Assembly: GCA_009823395.1 (NCBI GenBank)
Contig: CM020502.1
Span: 3,725,001 to 3,789,000, forward strand
DNA length: 64,000 nt
Origin: Thamnaconus septentrionalis
Taxonomy: Eukaryota > Chordata > Actinopteri > Tetraodontiformes > Monacanthidae
Reading direction: 5' to 3'
A program made the translations under genes and the position numbers. Numbering within the stretch: position 1 is the stretch's first letter; each line of letters opens with the position of its first letter. The notes below the pieces were generated by a model. It saw nothing but the letters and a program-made list of their open reading frames with translations, did no database searches and had not been told where the DNA came from. Below are positions 13,941-26,695 of the stretch, piece by piece.

Positions 13941-15463
13941 AGTTCAGCATGTGTGCATATCCATTTCTCCTTCGGATGATACGACTGACTGGAAAAGAAA
14001 CAGATTAACAAGAAAACAGTGTTACAATGGAATCTGGGAATTATTTGGACGCAACAGAGGACTTAGCAACTGCCACCAGACACCCACTTTACGCGTCGCC
14101 GTCGCTCCGCTTGCCGCTCCGCTTGCCGCTCCAGGTCACGTCTCCAGCGTGCAAATACCCAAAAATCTGGGATAATGTACCTGCCACACGTTTCCAGAGG
14201 CGTTGAGCACTGCTTGTACTCCAGTTTATTTCTGCCAAATCCACGAGTTCAAAGTGAAATTTAATTTAAAAAAAAAAAAAATGGAAAAAAAAAAAAAGAA
14301 GCCTCGGCTCTGACCTTGAGCAACACACAGACACACAGACACACACCCTCTATCAGAGCCTGGAGCTCAACACATTGGAATTATTCACATCTGAGGCTCA
14401 TATTAGGCTTTTGAATTCCAAATCCTCTTGTACCACCTGTGTGACAGGCAGGGGAGGGCAGCCTTTCGCACCCAGGACACTCCAATTTGTGCCCTGCCAG
14501 CGCCCATATTTGAGAGTGCCATACTTCCACTGAGCTTTTGGCTGAATTAGAGCGGGCAAAATTTGGAGTGGGGGAGCTCGTCCGGGCGCACAAATACAAG
14601 CAAAGAGACAGATAGCAGTCCCGTCAATTGTAGGAGCCACTTATTTGTGGCAATTGAAGGGAAGGGCAGCGGGAGTCTGTGCTGGTCACGCACAAAGGCA
14701 GGAAGTGAAGCGGTTTGACTGGGCTTGGCTCTCTCTTCTTGCTCCCGCTTCCCCCATATAATTGCGCGTTTGTTTCTTTTAAATGACAATAATGTATTCA
14801 TGTATTCAGGAAAAAGCTTGGGAGGGCTGAGCAAACGCCTGCCAACTAGGCTTTTAATCACAACAGGAGGAAAAAAAACAGAAGCTGCCGCATTGACACC
14901 AATTTTTCACCCCGCAGCACAGAGGCAACGCCGACAACAACGACACACACGCGCACGCACACACACCAAATCATATGTTCCTCTCCTTTCATCCATAGAC
15001 GGAGATGGGAGGAAGGAGCACTCCAATCACCGTTGCTCTTTTCCAATCATGCCCTTAAAACAGTGTTTGCCAAAAGCACTAGACTATTTTTTGTTTTGTT
15101 TTGTTGTGTGTTTTTTTTCCTCTGTGGGCTCTATTTTCTGTCACCTCAACGCAGCTAAGATGAGGCGCCCTCGCTCAAAAAGTCTAGTTTTCTGGAGGGA
15201 TGCAGCATAATAATGATTGTAATTTTTTTTGCCAAAGGTAACAACATAAGAACAAAGCAACAATCCGCTCACACTTCACTGATCCAGACAGAGCAGAACT
15301 GGTCACGGATTGTAAATGTCTCTTTTTATACTATTACATGATGTGTATGTCAACAGACCTCCTGACGTTCAGACCATCACAGCAGTCTTCCTCGGAAGGG
15401 CCATCGACCGCGTTGTGACGTGCTCTCAAATCAGCCGATCTTCCTCACTCGTATGAACAGAAG

Positions 15464-15862
15464 AACAAGAAAATTCATTCATTCATTCATTCATCTTCTA
15501 TACCCGCTTATTCCAATTCAGGGTCACGGGGGTCTGCTGGAGCCTATCCCAGCTGTCTTAGGGCGAAGGCAGGGTGACACCCTGGACAAGTCGCCAGTTC
15601 ATCGCAGGGCCACATAGAGACAGACAACCATTCACACCCACATGCACACCTACGGACAATTTAGAATATTCAATTGACCTAACATGCATGTTTTTGGAGT
15701 GTGGGAGGAAGCCGGAGAACCCGGAGAGAACCCACGCAGACACGGGGAGAACATGCAAACTCCACACAGAAAGGTCCCAGGAGCAGAATCGAACCCACGA
15801 CCTTCTTGCTGTGAGGCGGCAGCGCTAACCACTGCGCCACCGTGTCACCCAACAAGAAAATT
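15464..15862 (-). mobile_element. Full-length tRNA-headed SINE with 12-bp TSD
   Basis: This is the second complete copy of the family at 6217-6594, in the same orientation. The element is 15476-15850, with duplications AACAAGAAAATT at 15464-15475 and 15851-15862. The pol III A and B boxes are both intact on the minus strand. The two copies are nearly identical over their whole length. This one lacks a few bases after the B box and carries a small insertion near the middle. Confidence 0.92.
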
Positions 15863-17495
15863 GTTTGTCATAAAATAGACAAGATGAACTTGGTTTGCAA
15901 TGGGAATCTATTCCATTCAAAAGTTAAACCACCACTGGAGCTGCTTCTCTTGGTGACCCCACTTATCCTATTCACTGCGAAAGAACACACCATTAAATGT
16001 CCTATCTTGTACAATTTCCTGGTCCTCATTTTTCATTCGAGAGTCTGGTGGACGAGTCTCGCACGATCAATTATCTCCACTGAAGAAACTCTTGCGGATC
16101 CCCAGACAGCAGCATCTGTTCTCGGCCTGGTGGCGGAAAAACACTGGCGCCGCGCAGTGTTCATCTTCTTGATGAAGCTGAAGCAGGGGGTGTTTGTCGG
16201 CGACAAAAATCAACAGGAAATGGTGCCGCCGAATGGTGTCAAGGTGGAGTGAACACCTGGTTGAGGGTATTTTCAAATCCTTTCCTTAAAGGCGGCCTTC
16301 AGAAAAAGGAAGGGATGCACCGCTAACACATTACTGTTGTTGTACCACGTTTGTAAAGGAAGTTTTGCATAACGGGAATTGAGAAGTAGACACATTCTTC
16401 ATTCGCCAGACTAAAGTGACTAAAGTGAACCAGTGCTGAGAGATCCTCGGTTTAAATTAGTGGCTTCTCAACACATGATAAGAATGACATGTGTGACGGT
16501 AACTCAACACTTTGCCAGACGACTGTAATTAGACTTTCGTCCTGTGCAAATGAGCCATGGCTCATTGGTGGTGGTTTCCACATTCATTTGATTGTAGGTA
16601 CAAGTTGGGATAAGACTGGTTTGTTTTGGTTTCACTAGCCAGCTAAGCTAACAGTAGACCGACGCCTGATTCTGCAAGTCTGAGCCACCTGAGTGTTTGA
16701 GTGTTCAGCGCCCCACTATTACCATTCTGACAGAAGCAGTGGGTCGGATGTGGATCAAACCACAGGCTTGTTTGTTTCGTTTCTGCAGCATTTCACGCTT
16801 TTCTCGCAGACAGCCCGCCTCGCGTGTTCTCAAACTTCTGCTGCTAGCATTGCAGCCCCATAATCCCGTTGTCAAAGCGAGCCTTCCTCCTCAACTCAAG
16901 AGACAGCCGCACCCCGAGCGCCTCTTGCGAGTCGAACCCGTCACACGTTCATACCGAAATATGCGGGCTGCCGAGTTCAAACCAGGCCACGCGTCTTCCT
17001 CGGGAGCTTTGTTTTTCTGATCCTCCTCTGCCTCAGATTATCATGTCGGACTGTCAAGACGTGACCAAACCCTGAAATGTGATTAATGTCATTTAGTCTC
17101 AAAGGATTTGGGATTTGAGCCAACGGCACTGCGACTTTTATAGAGAGTCTGGGAAGTCGGCGTCTTCAGAAGGAAATTGAGCGTCTGAGTATGAAGAAAT
17201 ATGGGACCTATTCGTAAAGACAACTTTTCTATACTGACTTGCTGTTATAAAGATGGGCACCACTGTCTTCGCTTTTTTTGTTTTTTTATTTGTTTGTTTC
17301 TCTTTCGCATTTTTTCACCCAGTCACACTGAACGGTTCTTTTCCAAAATCTGCTCCGAAACTTCTAATATTCATCTGACAAATTCAAAACTTGGAAAACA
17401 CCGATCTTCTGTCTGTCTGATTCAACCTTGAGCTTTCAGTCAGGTCACTGCAGCTCGAGGCTTCCTATTGGTGTTCAGGCTGACATGTTGGCATG

Positions 17496-17510
17496 GTAAC
17501 CCATGGTAAC
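17496..17510. promoter_or_regulatory. X-box-like RFX site in a short tandem repeat
   Basis: GTAACCCATGGTAAC fits the RFX consensus GTNRCC-N(0-3)-RGYAAC with a 3-base spacer. It sits in three near-repeats of CATGGTAACC. The context is intronic and no neighbouring promoter signal is visible. Confidence 0.3.
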
Positions 17511-19451
17511 CCATGGCAAGCAAAAGCTTATTTTCTAGTTCAGTTTTCACAGAAGTGCTGCTACCTCACCATCAAAACTAATCTCCTAGAAATCAGCTAT
17601 ATACTGAATCACTCACGGTCGCTCCTTTGTTCTTCTACCTTCTGGGAGTTTTTCAACAGCACCTTGCTTTTGAATGATCTTGCTTTTGTCACTGTTAGTA
17701 GTAGCAGGGGAGTTAACTGGTCATACTGGTCCATCCAGCTAAATGTGGAGCATTTAGAGATGCAAACTGAAATTTCGTAAATCCTTGAATGACATGTATT
17801 TTAAAAAGAAAGATTCATTTTTGACTTGACCATTTTCTAACACCAATGAAGTTAGTTGTATTGTTCAAAATCTATATTTGGTCTTTCTCTTATTTAACAG
17901 CAAAGCTTTCTTTTCCATTTTACATGTGCACGCACCAGTGAATCAAGCACTTTATCTGTAGTTGCGTAGTTTTTAGTGGTTAGTTCAAGGTCTATTTGAT
18001 TTTAAATTCGCTTGTACCAAGTCTAAAGTCCAGCACTTTACTCGTCTGGCGTATTTATTTTGTGTTTTTAATTCAGGAACATCTAATACACTGTAAAACT
18101 CTCGAAACACTCAAAAATGATTATATATCGAAAATGATTGTATGACCAACCAAAAAAGTTGGTGGAAACAATCAATATTGAGACAATTTGATTTTTTCTC
18201 TACACCCCAACACTCCTGTATGAAGCTCCACAATGGGAGCGGGAGTTCGTTTTGTCATCAATGTGGCGTCTCTCACGGCGAGTCTCGCAGGGCACGCCGG
18301 CTCTGGAGGCAGCTCACATAAACATCGGCGATCAAGAGTCAATGGCGCATCTAAGCTATAGGCAAAGCGCTGAAATATTGATGTGCAGAAGAGCGGATGA
18401 AAGTGAGAGGCGGTGCGAGAGGGGTTGGGGTGGGGTTGGGTTGCGGGGAGGGGAGTGTGGTCTATTTTTAGCATCCCAGTCTCCTCGGGATCTTCACTCT
18501 GATGTATTTTTATCCGGCCAGGGGGGCTTTTGTCTTATTTTGAGTGATGTCAGGACACGCCGTCTGCACGCTGCTCCATTTAATATCTCACTTTCTTTTT
18601 CTACTTCTTCTCTTTTTTTATGAGTCGGCCTGTTGTTGGAGGCAGTCTGGTCAGGAAACAGCAGGGGAGGTTTTTTTTACACCGGATCATGCAGGATGAC
18701 CCACTTTAATGATTGTTTGTTTTTTTTCTTATCCTTGTTGCCCTAGACATTGCTCAAATGAAAGATGTGGCTGGTTTAATCACTGTTTACTAAAACCCTG
18801 CTCAATATCGGCTGTAAGGGGGGTGGGGTGGGGCCGGCATTTCGGGTGATGATTTGAAGTTGCACTGGAATCAGTGCATGAAAAGCTCAGATCAGAATTA
18901 CTAGTTAGCTTATTGAAATGTTTTGTGTTGAGTTGATTTAACCGAACTTTGATTTAATAATCTTCTACGATTAGTGAACTGCCATCTTCCATCTGAAGAA
19001 AAATGTCCAACTTGTTCCTAAGCCGTTTCTCTGTTCATATTCTTCGTTCATTAAACCAGTCCATCATTCATGTTCCCTTTATCTGTCTTCCACTGGCTGC
19101 CCCGTGGCTGCGTTCTGAGGACTTTAATGCCAAGAATGAGTCGCTCTCTTCTAACATAAAACCCCAAACGATACCGTCAGTGTTTAACGCTGTTCTTTGA
19201 TCAATTATCTTTTTAGGGATTATCACTGGTTTCTTCTCCCGGGCGGATTATCTCCGTAATTACACGTAATGCGGACGTGGAGAAACTTTAATCTGCACGA
19301 GCGAGTTTCCTCTCGGCCGTCCCCGCTCCCTGAAGTGAGGTCGTCCTTCTCAGGGGCTCCTCATCGGCCTCCATCTGACCCTCCATAATCTTCTGCATCC
19401 CCTTCTCTCGCACCAAGTGCCCAACTTCCTTTCCCTGAGGAGACGCTGCGC

Positions 19452-19455
<4 letters not shown>

Positions 19456-19485
<30 letters not shown>
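19456..19485. repeat. Poly-A tract of about 29 bases
   Basis: An uninterrupted A-run ending 42 bases before a SINE TSD. It is not part of that SINE, which has its own tail, so it could be the tail of an unrecognised retroposon. Confidence 0.9.
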
Positions 19486-19487
<2 letters not shown>

Positions 19488-19526
19488 AGAAATGAATTCA
19501 TGGAATGATAGAATTTAAAAAATCAT

Positions 19527-19679
19527 TAATAAATCTGCCCTGTGATGAACTGGCGACTTGTCCAGGGTGTCACCCTACCTTCGCCCTAAGACAGCTGGGA
19601 TAGGCTCCAGCAGACCCCCGTGACCCTGAATTGGAATAAGCGGGTATAGAAGATGAATGATGAATGAATAATAAATCTG
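19527..19679 (+). mobile_element. 5'-truncated SINE/L2-tail copy with 11-bp TSD
   Basis: The element is 19538-19668, with TAATAAATCTG at 19527-19537 and 19669-19679. Only the last 131 bases of the family found at 6217-6594 are present, beginning CCCTGTGATGAACTGGCGAC and ending in ATGAATGATGAATGAA. Truncation at the 5' end is typical of incomplete reverse transcription. Confidence 0.92.
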
Positions 19680-19790
19680 TCAAGATTCAAGATTTTATTT
19701 GTCACATGTCACATTACATGGCAGCGAAATGTTGGTGTGGCACCGTGAGAACATGATTGTGCATTTCGAGGAATAAAGAACGTGTAAAAA
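19680..19790 (+). repeat. Probable LINE/SINE 3'-end fragment
   Basis: TCAAGATTTTATTTGTCACA with a following CAGCGAAATG resembles a 3'-end motif widespread in fish retroposons. No open frame is attached and the family is not certain. Confidence 0.45.
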
Positions 19791-20907
19791 AAAAGAGAGA
19801 AGAATTTAAAAAGTGGCAAGTAGTAAATAATTTTACAAAAGTACAAGTCAGTCTTTATAAAGACATACAAAACCATTACTGTTTGTCATTATGGCCAGAC
19901 AGGGCAAAGAAAAAAAAAAAAGTCAATAAATCATTAGAGGGTTTCTAGCTTAGCGTGCTAACCGAAACTCATCCGATTTTCTGATTTCAAAATAAAACAA
20001 AAGGCAAAGTGCCTGTTTAGTCTCATCCCATCGAACGATGTCGTACCTGAGAGCGGCAGCGGCGAGGCTCGTAAACACTGGACGATAACAAGGGAACGTC
20101 AGATCGCATCAACATCTCCGACAGCGTCCTCAAAAGAGCTCCACGCGCGCGCACGTGTCACGGAGACGCTCCCCTCTTTTCCCGCGCATTCAATCGTGGC
20201 TAACGCCGCAGGTTCGCTAGCACTTTAGGCCGCCTCGATAAACAGAGAGCGTTTTTAAATCCTGCTTTTCTGCCTCCCGACCCCTCGAGTCTCTTTGCAA
20301 ATGAAGACGCCCGTTGCCTGGCAGGGATTTCACCCGGCCGCCACTACCTCGGCCCCCCCGCCCCCTCTTGCGTCGAGCTCCGCCAACTTAAAGCGACAAT
20401 GAATTATTCAAATGAGGACGGCTGGAAATTTTTGATAGGGCTATTTTTAGCCGCAGCCTTTTGGTCGCTTGCCAGAAGCTACGGGATCCCCCCAGCGAGC
20501 TGGCTGTCAAGTCACGGCGAGCTGTGTAATGAGGGCGCGTGTGTGTGTGTGTGCGCGTGCGTAATGGGAGAGAGTGACGGAAAGTGGAAATCCTCCTGTC
20601 ATGTGCGGCCTTTGTTTGGGTTCCTTCTTTGTCAGCGAGCCGGGGATCCGTTTCCAGCAACAGCCGCTCCTCCGTCGTCATTGTTGTCGCCGTCGCTAAA
20701 TTAGCGGCGAGATGTGTGTTTATTGAAACCCGTCCTTTCAGGCAAGTGAGTGACAGTTTGTTTTTTCCCTCTTCTGTTTCCACTGAGGAGAATTCCAAAC
20801 GGCTTGGTGGATGATGCGAGGAAAAAGCCCCTCCAAAAGAGGAGGAGGAGGGCGAACCTGTGTGCCAAATACCTGTGAATATTCAGGGGGGTTCCCCATC
20901 CTCCTGA

Positions 20908-21225
20908 TTGTTCCTCAATACCAATCTAAATTTCCTTAACATTCAGGAGGCCTATAATAACCTTACACTATTTCATGGATGCAACTTTGCAGCTACTTGG
21001 CATCAGAGCTGATAACATCCCCTTTCATTCATTCTTCTGCGTGGTGTGAACGCAGTCCCTTGATCTTGAAGACATTTTAGTGACCGTTACTGACAATAAT
21101 ATACATCATTTCAGCTTTTTCAAAAAATATGAGACCCTCTTATAATGTTGCTTTGAGGCTTTCAGGGGGTCTGGTGGGTGAATCGGGGGGCTATGACCCC
21201 CCAGACCCATCTGTATTTCGCACAC
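20908..21225 (-). repeat. Dispersed repeat, copy 1 (unclassified)
   Basis: On the minus strand it shares GTGTGCGAAATACAG, GGGTCTCATA, AGGTTATTATAGGCCTCCTG and TTAAGGAAATTTAGATTGG with 40885-41015, in the same order. The copies differ in internal spacing. No terminal repeats or coding sequence are seen. Confidence 0.75.
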
Positions 21226-21697
21226 TGGGGGGACCCGTCTTTTTTTTACCTTCCCAAACAGCACATCTGTGGATCTGCCACCTTATATTTTTTCCTTCCT
21301 TTTTTCACCATCTTGAACAGTCATAAAAAGCCTCAAAAAAGGTGCCTGTAGATGTACTTCGCACAACGTCGGTCAACTCATGACCTCACGGCATCGACGG
21401 CCCTCGATTGCTCCCCGGGACTCGTCGCCGTCCTCGCAGGCACTCGCTTTATTTTTATCCCCATTTTATTGAATAAAAAGTAATATCGCACCCCGCCCCC
21501 TTTGTCTCTGTTAGACTAAAGACCGAGATGGAAATCAATTACTGGGCGATTTAATTATGCATGCGCTGTGAAAGTCTGTGAATGAGCCATTCAGCCCGGC
21601 GACGCTGCATAATGTTGATTTAACCGCTGCTGTTTTTTTTTTTTTAGGAAAGGGGAACGTAATGACGGGACACTGCTCCCAAATGCAGACGTCACAT

Positions 21698-21718
21698 CTC
21701 TCTCTCTCTCTCTCTCTC
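21698..21718. repeat. (CT)n microsatellite
   Basis: About ten CT units without interruption. Confidence 0.85.
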
Positions 21719-22824
21719 ATAGAATTTATTGCCGCTGTTCTCTGGGTCACTAATCATGCCGCACTTCTGAGTCGGTGTGCTGGGTGCTTGTGAGGTCAAA
21801 GGTCAGGACAAGTCATTACAGGATCTGTTTGGACTGTTTTTTTTCACAGACTTTGTGATTCTTTGTTGATACACTTAAAGGTACAATTATTTTTACGTCA
21901 GCCTGGGAAAGAGTCAATAGAAGCTTTTGATGGACGGCCGCTATCTCAGCATCCATGCTAATCTCTTTAGCGGCTGCCAGGCTAGCAGTGACTTCTTGTA
22001 CAGGCCTTTGGTGCACTTCCTGCTTTTGCCCCTAAACAAACTAAACAAACAGACGCTGACTGTACTGCAAAGTTTCCAAGACAGTTTTAAATTGCTTCAG
22101 ACGGAACTTGGCAAGATGGATGTGCAAACTTCACGAGCGATGACTCATCGTGTGTGTGTGTGTGTGTTGTGACTTGCGCTTCTTTTCGTCCAAAAAAAAG
22201 TTCCCAATAGTACGCGCAGGGGGTCAGTGGATTATTTTACTTCCTCCACTGGGTCGTCTCGCTCCCAGTCCCATAGTTATCTGTCTCAGTATCCGTGATA
22301 GATGGTTGTTTGTGTCTTCGTCGTGGCGAGCTTGTGACCTATTTAACCGGCATTAAATGCGACGCAACTTTTTAGAAAAGAAAGAACATTCCTCCCGCCC
22401 ACTGCTGCTCATTATTTTGGATCTTGTGTGCATCGTGCACCGCGAGAGCAGCATGAATAAACACAAGGACCTGCAGGCTTTCCCCCTTCATTCACACTTT
22501 AAAGGTCAAACAAGTGAAGAAGAAAAAGGATGCTGTCACTGATTCCTCCGCCACTCTGGTTAGTTATGTTACACTGAAAGAGGAAAATGGTAGGATAATG
22601 CAGATTTGGAAGGTTTCTTTGGAGGGGGGGGGTTGTTTAATGTAACACTGACAATATTTTATTCTTGCGTCACTGGTGAACAATTTCAGTTGATTAACGA
22701 CAGACTGAGGGTATCGTGGCTGCCTCTGGGACAAATCTATTAATAAAGTGAGCATGAGTATGTGTGTTGTGATTGTATTCCTTGACTCGTCCTGCATGTA
22801 GCCAGTGAGGAGGTGTGCAAACCT

Positions 22825-22930
22825 CCTACCACAGGTTTCTTAGCACTGACGCCAAGTCCAGTGTTTGACTGACACATAACTGTGAAACTTCCAGAAGTTT
22901 CCAAAATGTCCCCACTGGTGTCCTTTACTT
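22825..22930 (+). repeat. Direct repeat unit, copy 1
   Basis: About 106 bases (CCTACCACAGGTTTCTTAGC through GGTGTCCTTTACTT) recur at 28686-28790 with only a handful of differences, same orientation, 5.9 kb apart. The sequence immediately outside does not match. It is likely a dispersed repeat of unknown class. Confidence 0.85.
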
Positions 22931-23794
22931 TACAGTTGTACGTATTTATGTTAAAACAGACATATGTCTGTGCCATTTTATTAAAAGATTTTGTATCACA
23001 CACTTGTCACTCTGAGGTTTGGCTCAGCAACAAAGGCTGCTTAAATGTTTTTCCCAGTCATTTGATTTAAATGTAATTGGGTACATGAATGGTTTGGCAG
23101 TGATAAAATGCTTGGGTTTATCATTGAGCGCGATCACACGGCGAAAGCAGAGGTTATGGGAGGGAAAATGATTTGCAGAACAGCGGGCCAAAACTGTGAG
23201 ACCACTCAGCATATTTAAGAGGTTCCAGCAGGCCTGCCTTTGCCCAGTGTTTGTTGTGCTCAGAGCAGCCATCCGCACATTTCAAGAACATTCTGAATAT
23301 TTATATCAACATGGATAATGTCTTGGAAACACTTAATATATTAACTTTAATATGTGTTATTTAATCATACATGTGTGATGCGTCATTTGGCTTCTCCTCA
23401 GGAAACGAGAACATGATTGTGCCACACTGACAGTGAAGGAAAATGACCTAAATCTCTTAACGAGGGCTCAAGTCGGTTCTTTCCAGAGCGTTGTGATGCC
23501 TTTTTAGATATCGCATTTGTTTTACGCGTGTTTTTATGGCCAGTTTTAACGAAGTTTTAACCGCAGAGACCTCTTGAACATGCCAAACATGCTAAATGTG
23601 TTGCTATAGGTTGCCGCTAACAACAGAAACGGGGGTGTAGATCTGTCAACACTCTGATAGAAGTGTGTGTGCGTCTAATTCAGAATGTTATAATGGATTG
23701 ACAATAAAATTATCTAAATTATGTATAAAAAAAATGAACATCCTATTCTACAGCGATAACAAATCTTTTTCTTTAGAGGCAGTTGAGAAAAGTA

Positions 23795-24551
23795 TAAGGG
23801 CGTATTCACACCTGCCCTGTTTGGTTGGGACTAAACCAATAAAGTTCCTGGTGCGGACCTTTTGGGCTGGTGTGAATACAAACCAGCGAACTCTGGTGCG
23901 GAGCAAGCAGCCGGTCCGAGACCTCGCCGGAGAGGTGGTCTCTGTTCGCTTCCAAACCAACCATGGTGCGGTTCGGTTGATGTGTGAAAGCGACCGCACC
24001 GTGGTTCCAACCAGCTCTGAAATCACACACCTTTTTACACCTAACAGGCTTCCGTAGCCACAGCCATTATGGGAAATATTGTTTTGGTTAGCATAGTACA
24101 AAGTTAAGCTGTACGTCATCGTCCGTCAGGCAAACATGAGTCGTGGTTCAACGTGGAGCAATGAGGAGACGGTTCTTGCCAAACGTCTTCAGTGTTGCGA
24201 AATGGTAAACATCTCCTCATAAAATCGACGTTGCATCAAAAGCCTGTGATGCTCCAAATTTCCTGCAGACACTCGTAACTGTCTGGGGGAAAAAATCATT
24301 ATAAGCACAACGAGTGCAGCACGCTGGAGATCCATGATTGTTTACTTTCCGCATTTTACCGTGTTACCCCGCCCCAGGCCGTTTTTGTCCAATAATTGAA
24401 CGATCTTTGCACACGTTGTTGTCAAACCCTGGGACTCTTGCGAAAACTGTAATGTGAAAAGGAACCGCACCAAAGCAAAAAGATACATTGTATTTTGGTC
24501 CGGACCAAAGAAAGCGAACTAAAGGACTTTCCTGGTGTGAATACGCCCTAA
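23795..24551 (+). mobile_element. PIF/Harbinger-type MITE, 751 bp, TAA TSD
   Basis: The inverted ends GGGCGTATTCACACC (23798) and GGTGTGAATACGCCC (ends 24548) are exact for 15 bases and flanked by TAA at 23795-23797 and 24549-24551. A 3-bp TWA duplication is diagnostic of PIF/Harbinger. The interior has subterminal GGTGCGGACC/GGTCCGGACC motifs and no transposase, so the copy is non-autonomous. It keeps the start of a Myb-like ORF at 24136. Confidence 0.9.
24136..24222 (+). pseudogene. Start of a Harbinger Myb/SANT-like ORF (28 codons)
   Basis: An ATG opens a 28-residue frame ending TAA, MSRGSTWSNEETVLAKRL and then ten more residues. The W-S-N-E-E-T pattern resembles the first helix of the Myb/SANT-type DNA-binding protein that Harbinger transposons encode beside their nuclease. 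The rest of the domain is absent. It lies near the middle of the MITE 23798-24548. The homology is from pattern memory on a very short peptide. Confidence 0.5.
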
Positions 24552-24714
24552 GAGTAGTCGGTTAAATTCCCGCCTAAAGTTGGGCTGCTTGTCATCATTT
24601 CATTTTGCTGCAAAGCGTTAAAAAAAAAAAAAAAAAAAAAAACAGGGAGGAAAAAAACCGTTGGGATCGCGCCCTACCAAAACTTATCAGCAATCAGCCG
24701 CCGAGTCTATTTGG

Positions 24715-25075
24715 TTTCTTTGTTTACAAGCGCCGGCTCGCCGGGGTTACCAGGCAACAGGGAGCGGAGGGCGGGGCGGGGATTGATTCATAAACAGAGC
24801 GAAGGAGACGCTTCTGTCGTTAAGCAGGTGATCAGCGCCACTTCCCCGGTGCGTCGTCAGCGAGGACGCTCGACGGCGGCATGGAGGGCGCGCGGAGGAG
24901 CCGCCACCGCTCCCTTAGAAGAGAGCGGACGCCGCTGAGCGACAGACACGGGGCAACAGATGGAGGGCGATTTCTCACCCGGGGGGTCTCTCCTCCCGCC
25001 GCAGCCGAGAGGGGAGACGTGCGGCGCTCTTAATGATCTGCGAGCAGATTTGTGGTGAAACAGCGGCCGACTGTC
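24715..25075. promoter_or_regulatory. CpG-rich block with RFX X-box and GC boxes
   Basis: The segment is much richer in CpG than its surroundings. It carries GTTACCAGGCAAC at 24746-24758, which fits the RFX X-box consensus, TGTTTAC (forkhead core) at 24720-24726, and GGGCGGGGCGGGG (Sp1-like) about 12 bases downstream of the X-box. It ends where a MITE end begins (25091). No ORF with a recognisable product starts here. It could be an alternative kcnc2 promoter, an enhancer, or a promoter of a non-coding transcript. Confidence 0.35.
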
Positions 25076-25090
25076 ACCTTTTTGCTGCAT

Positions 25091-25165
25091 TAAAGGTCCA
25101 GTGTGTAAAATTTGACTTGATTTTATGATTTTTATATTGGTAACAGCTTAATATGCTGCTCATGA
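25091..25165 (+). mobile_element. MITE family A, left-end fragment
   Basis: TTAAAGGTCCAGTGTGTAAA, then the TTGATTTTATGATTTTTATA block and AGCTTAATATGCTGC, match the left end of 57612-58113. The following sequence diverges. Confidence 0.65.
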
Positions 25166-26111
25166 ATAATTATCTAAAGCTTTGAATCAGATCACTCATG
25201 TCCAACCCGGTCAGCATCGGTTCAAGTTTGAGTAAATATCTGCCTTTCAAAGGTGCTACGTAATGACGCAAAAACAGTGACTGCAATCAGTTTCACAGTG
25301 TGCACTAAATAATCTATTTTCAACATTCGGAAAGACCAGTACCTGCATATTCATTACAGTGAACATGCTAAATGGACTGTGTGCACTATTTTATTATAAT
25401 GGCCAATGCAGCATTTATTCCGGCTCAGTCAATCAGCTTTGTCATTAGTTTGCGCATACAGTCACAATTGCGTACATTTTTGCATGCGCAAACCTTTGGT
25501 ATATGAGGCCCACAATGTGTTAACACAGAAGAACAATGCCGATTTAACCAGTAGTACATCAAAACAGAACTTAACCAGGAGATTTGACTAATTCACTTCT
25601 ATTGAGTGTAGTCGATCCGGAACTCACGCCATGATGAAAAGAACTGGGGGCAAAATACTCCCTGGTTCTTTTGGTGGGAAATCGTCAGTAGACCGCATTC
25701 CCATAATTCAACCCTTTGAAAGCACAAACCTTTTCCATGATTCCAAAAGCATACCCAAAGACAAGAGACCCAATGGGGCTGAAAAAATAGGCACCAAAGA
25801 CAAGCAGCTGTTATCAGTAATGAAGTTATACACAGCCCTGTAAAGCCATGGTCAATAACCCATTTACTAGGCTAGAAAATATGGGTAAACAGGCTCAAAG
25901 TGGGGTTAGTAATGCATGCACGCTGTCACAATAGACAACACTAGCTTCATCAGTGCAGACGTGCAATCTCTCATGGCTCTGGGCTTTGTGAGTACACGCA
26001 CAAAGCCCTAAATCCAGATTGAAATTACGACCGGGCAATCATGCAGGAGCAGAAGGCAAACCAAACCCCACAGGTTTAATTATGTCAGTGTGTAGATGAG
26101 ATTTTTTCAAG

Positions 26112-26136
26112 TGTGTGTGTGTGTGTGTGTGTGTGC
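26112..26136. repeat. (GT)n microsatellite
   Basis: Twelve uninterrupted GT units. Confidence 0.85.
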
Positions 26137-26695
26137 GATATCCTTTAATATTATTGCCTTTGCCTTTCGGGGCCCCTTCTGCCCTGATGACGTCATGGTG
26201 GCTTAACAGAGGAGCGAAGCTGCGTTTCCGCGGTGGTCTCAGGCCAGGACCCAAGCCCACAGGCTCCACTCATAGTGTCAAACAGATGGCGGCAGTCAAA
26301 GGGGGTAGGGGCAAATAGGCATTGTGATTGGACGAGCCAGACAGCCAGGTCGGTTTTTAACGCTGAGACTCAGCAGAGTGATGGGATGGCGGATTTTGGA
26401 TGTGTTGTGTTGTTGTGTGCGATGGGGAAGGATGCCAAGGTTTTGCCAATCCACTGCGTTGCTGTGCCAACAGATGAAGAATATTATTGGCCCATGAGAA
26501 TTGCTCTATTTTTAGCTCTGGGAGTGATTGTTGGCACTAACCAGGATTTACCACAGTATTCCAGCGCTGGTTTTGAAAGTCAAGGATGCAAATTGTGTCT
26601 GTCCCACTGAATCTGTGGCTTCTTATTAGCCGTTTGGCAAACATGCTTGTCTTGTTTTGGGGTGTTGTTTTTTGTCGTTGTTGTTGGGAGACGGG

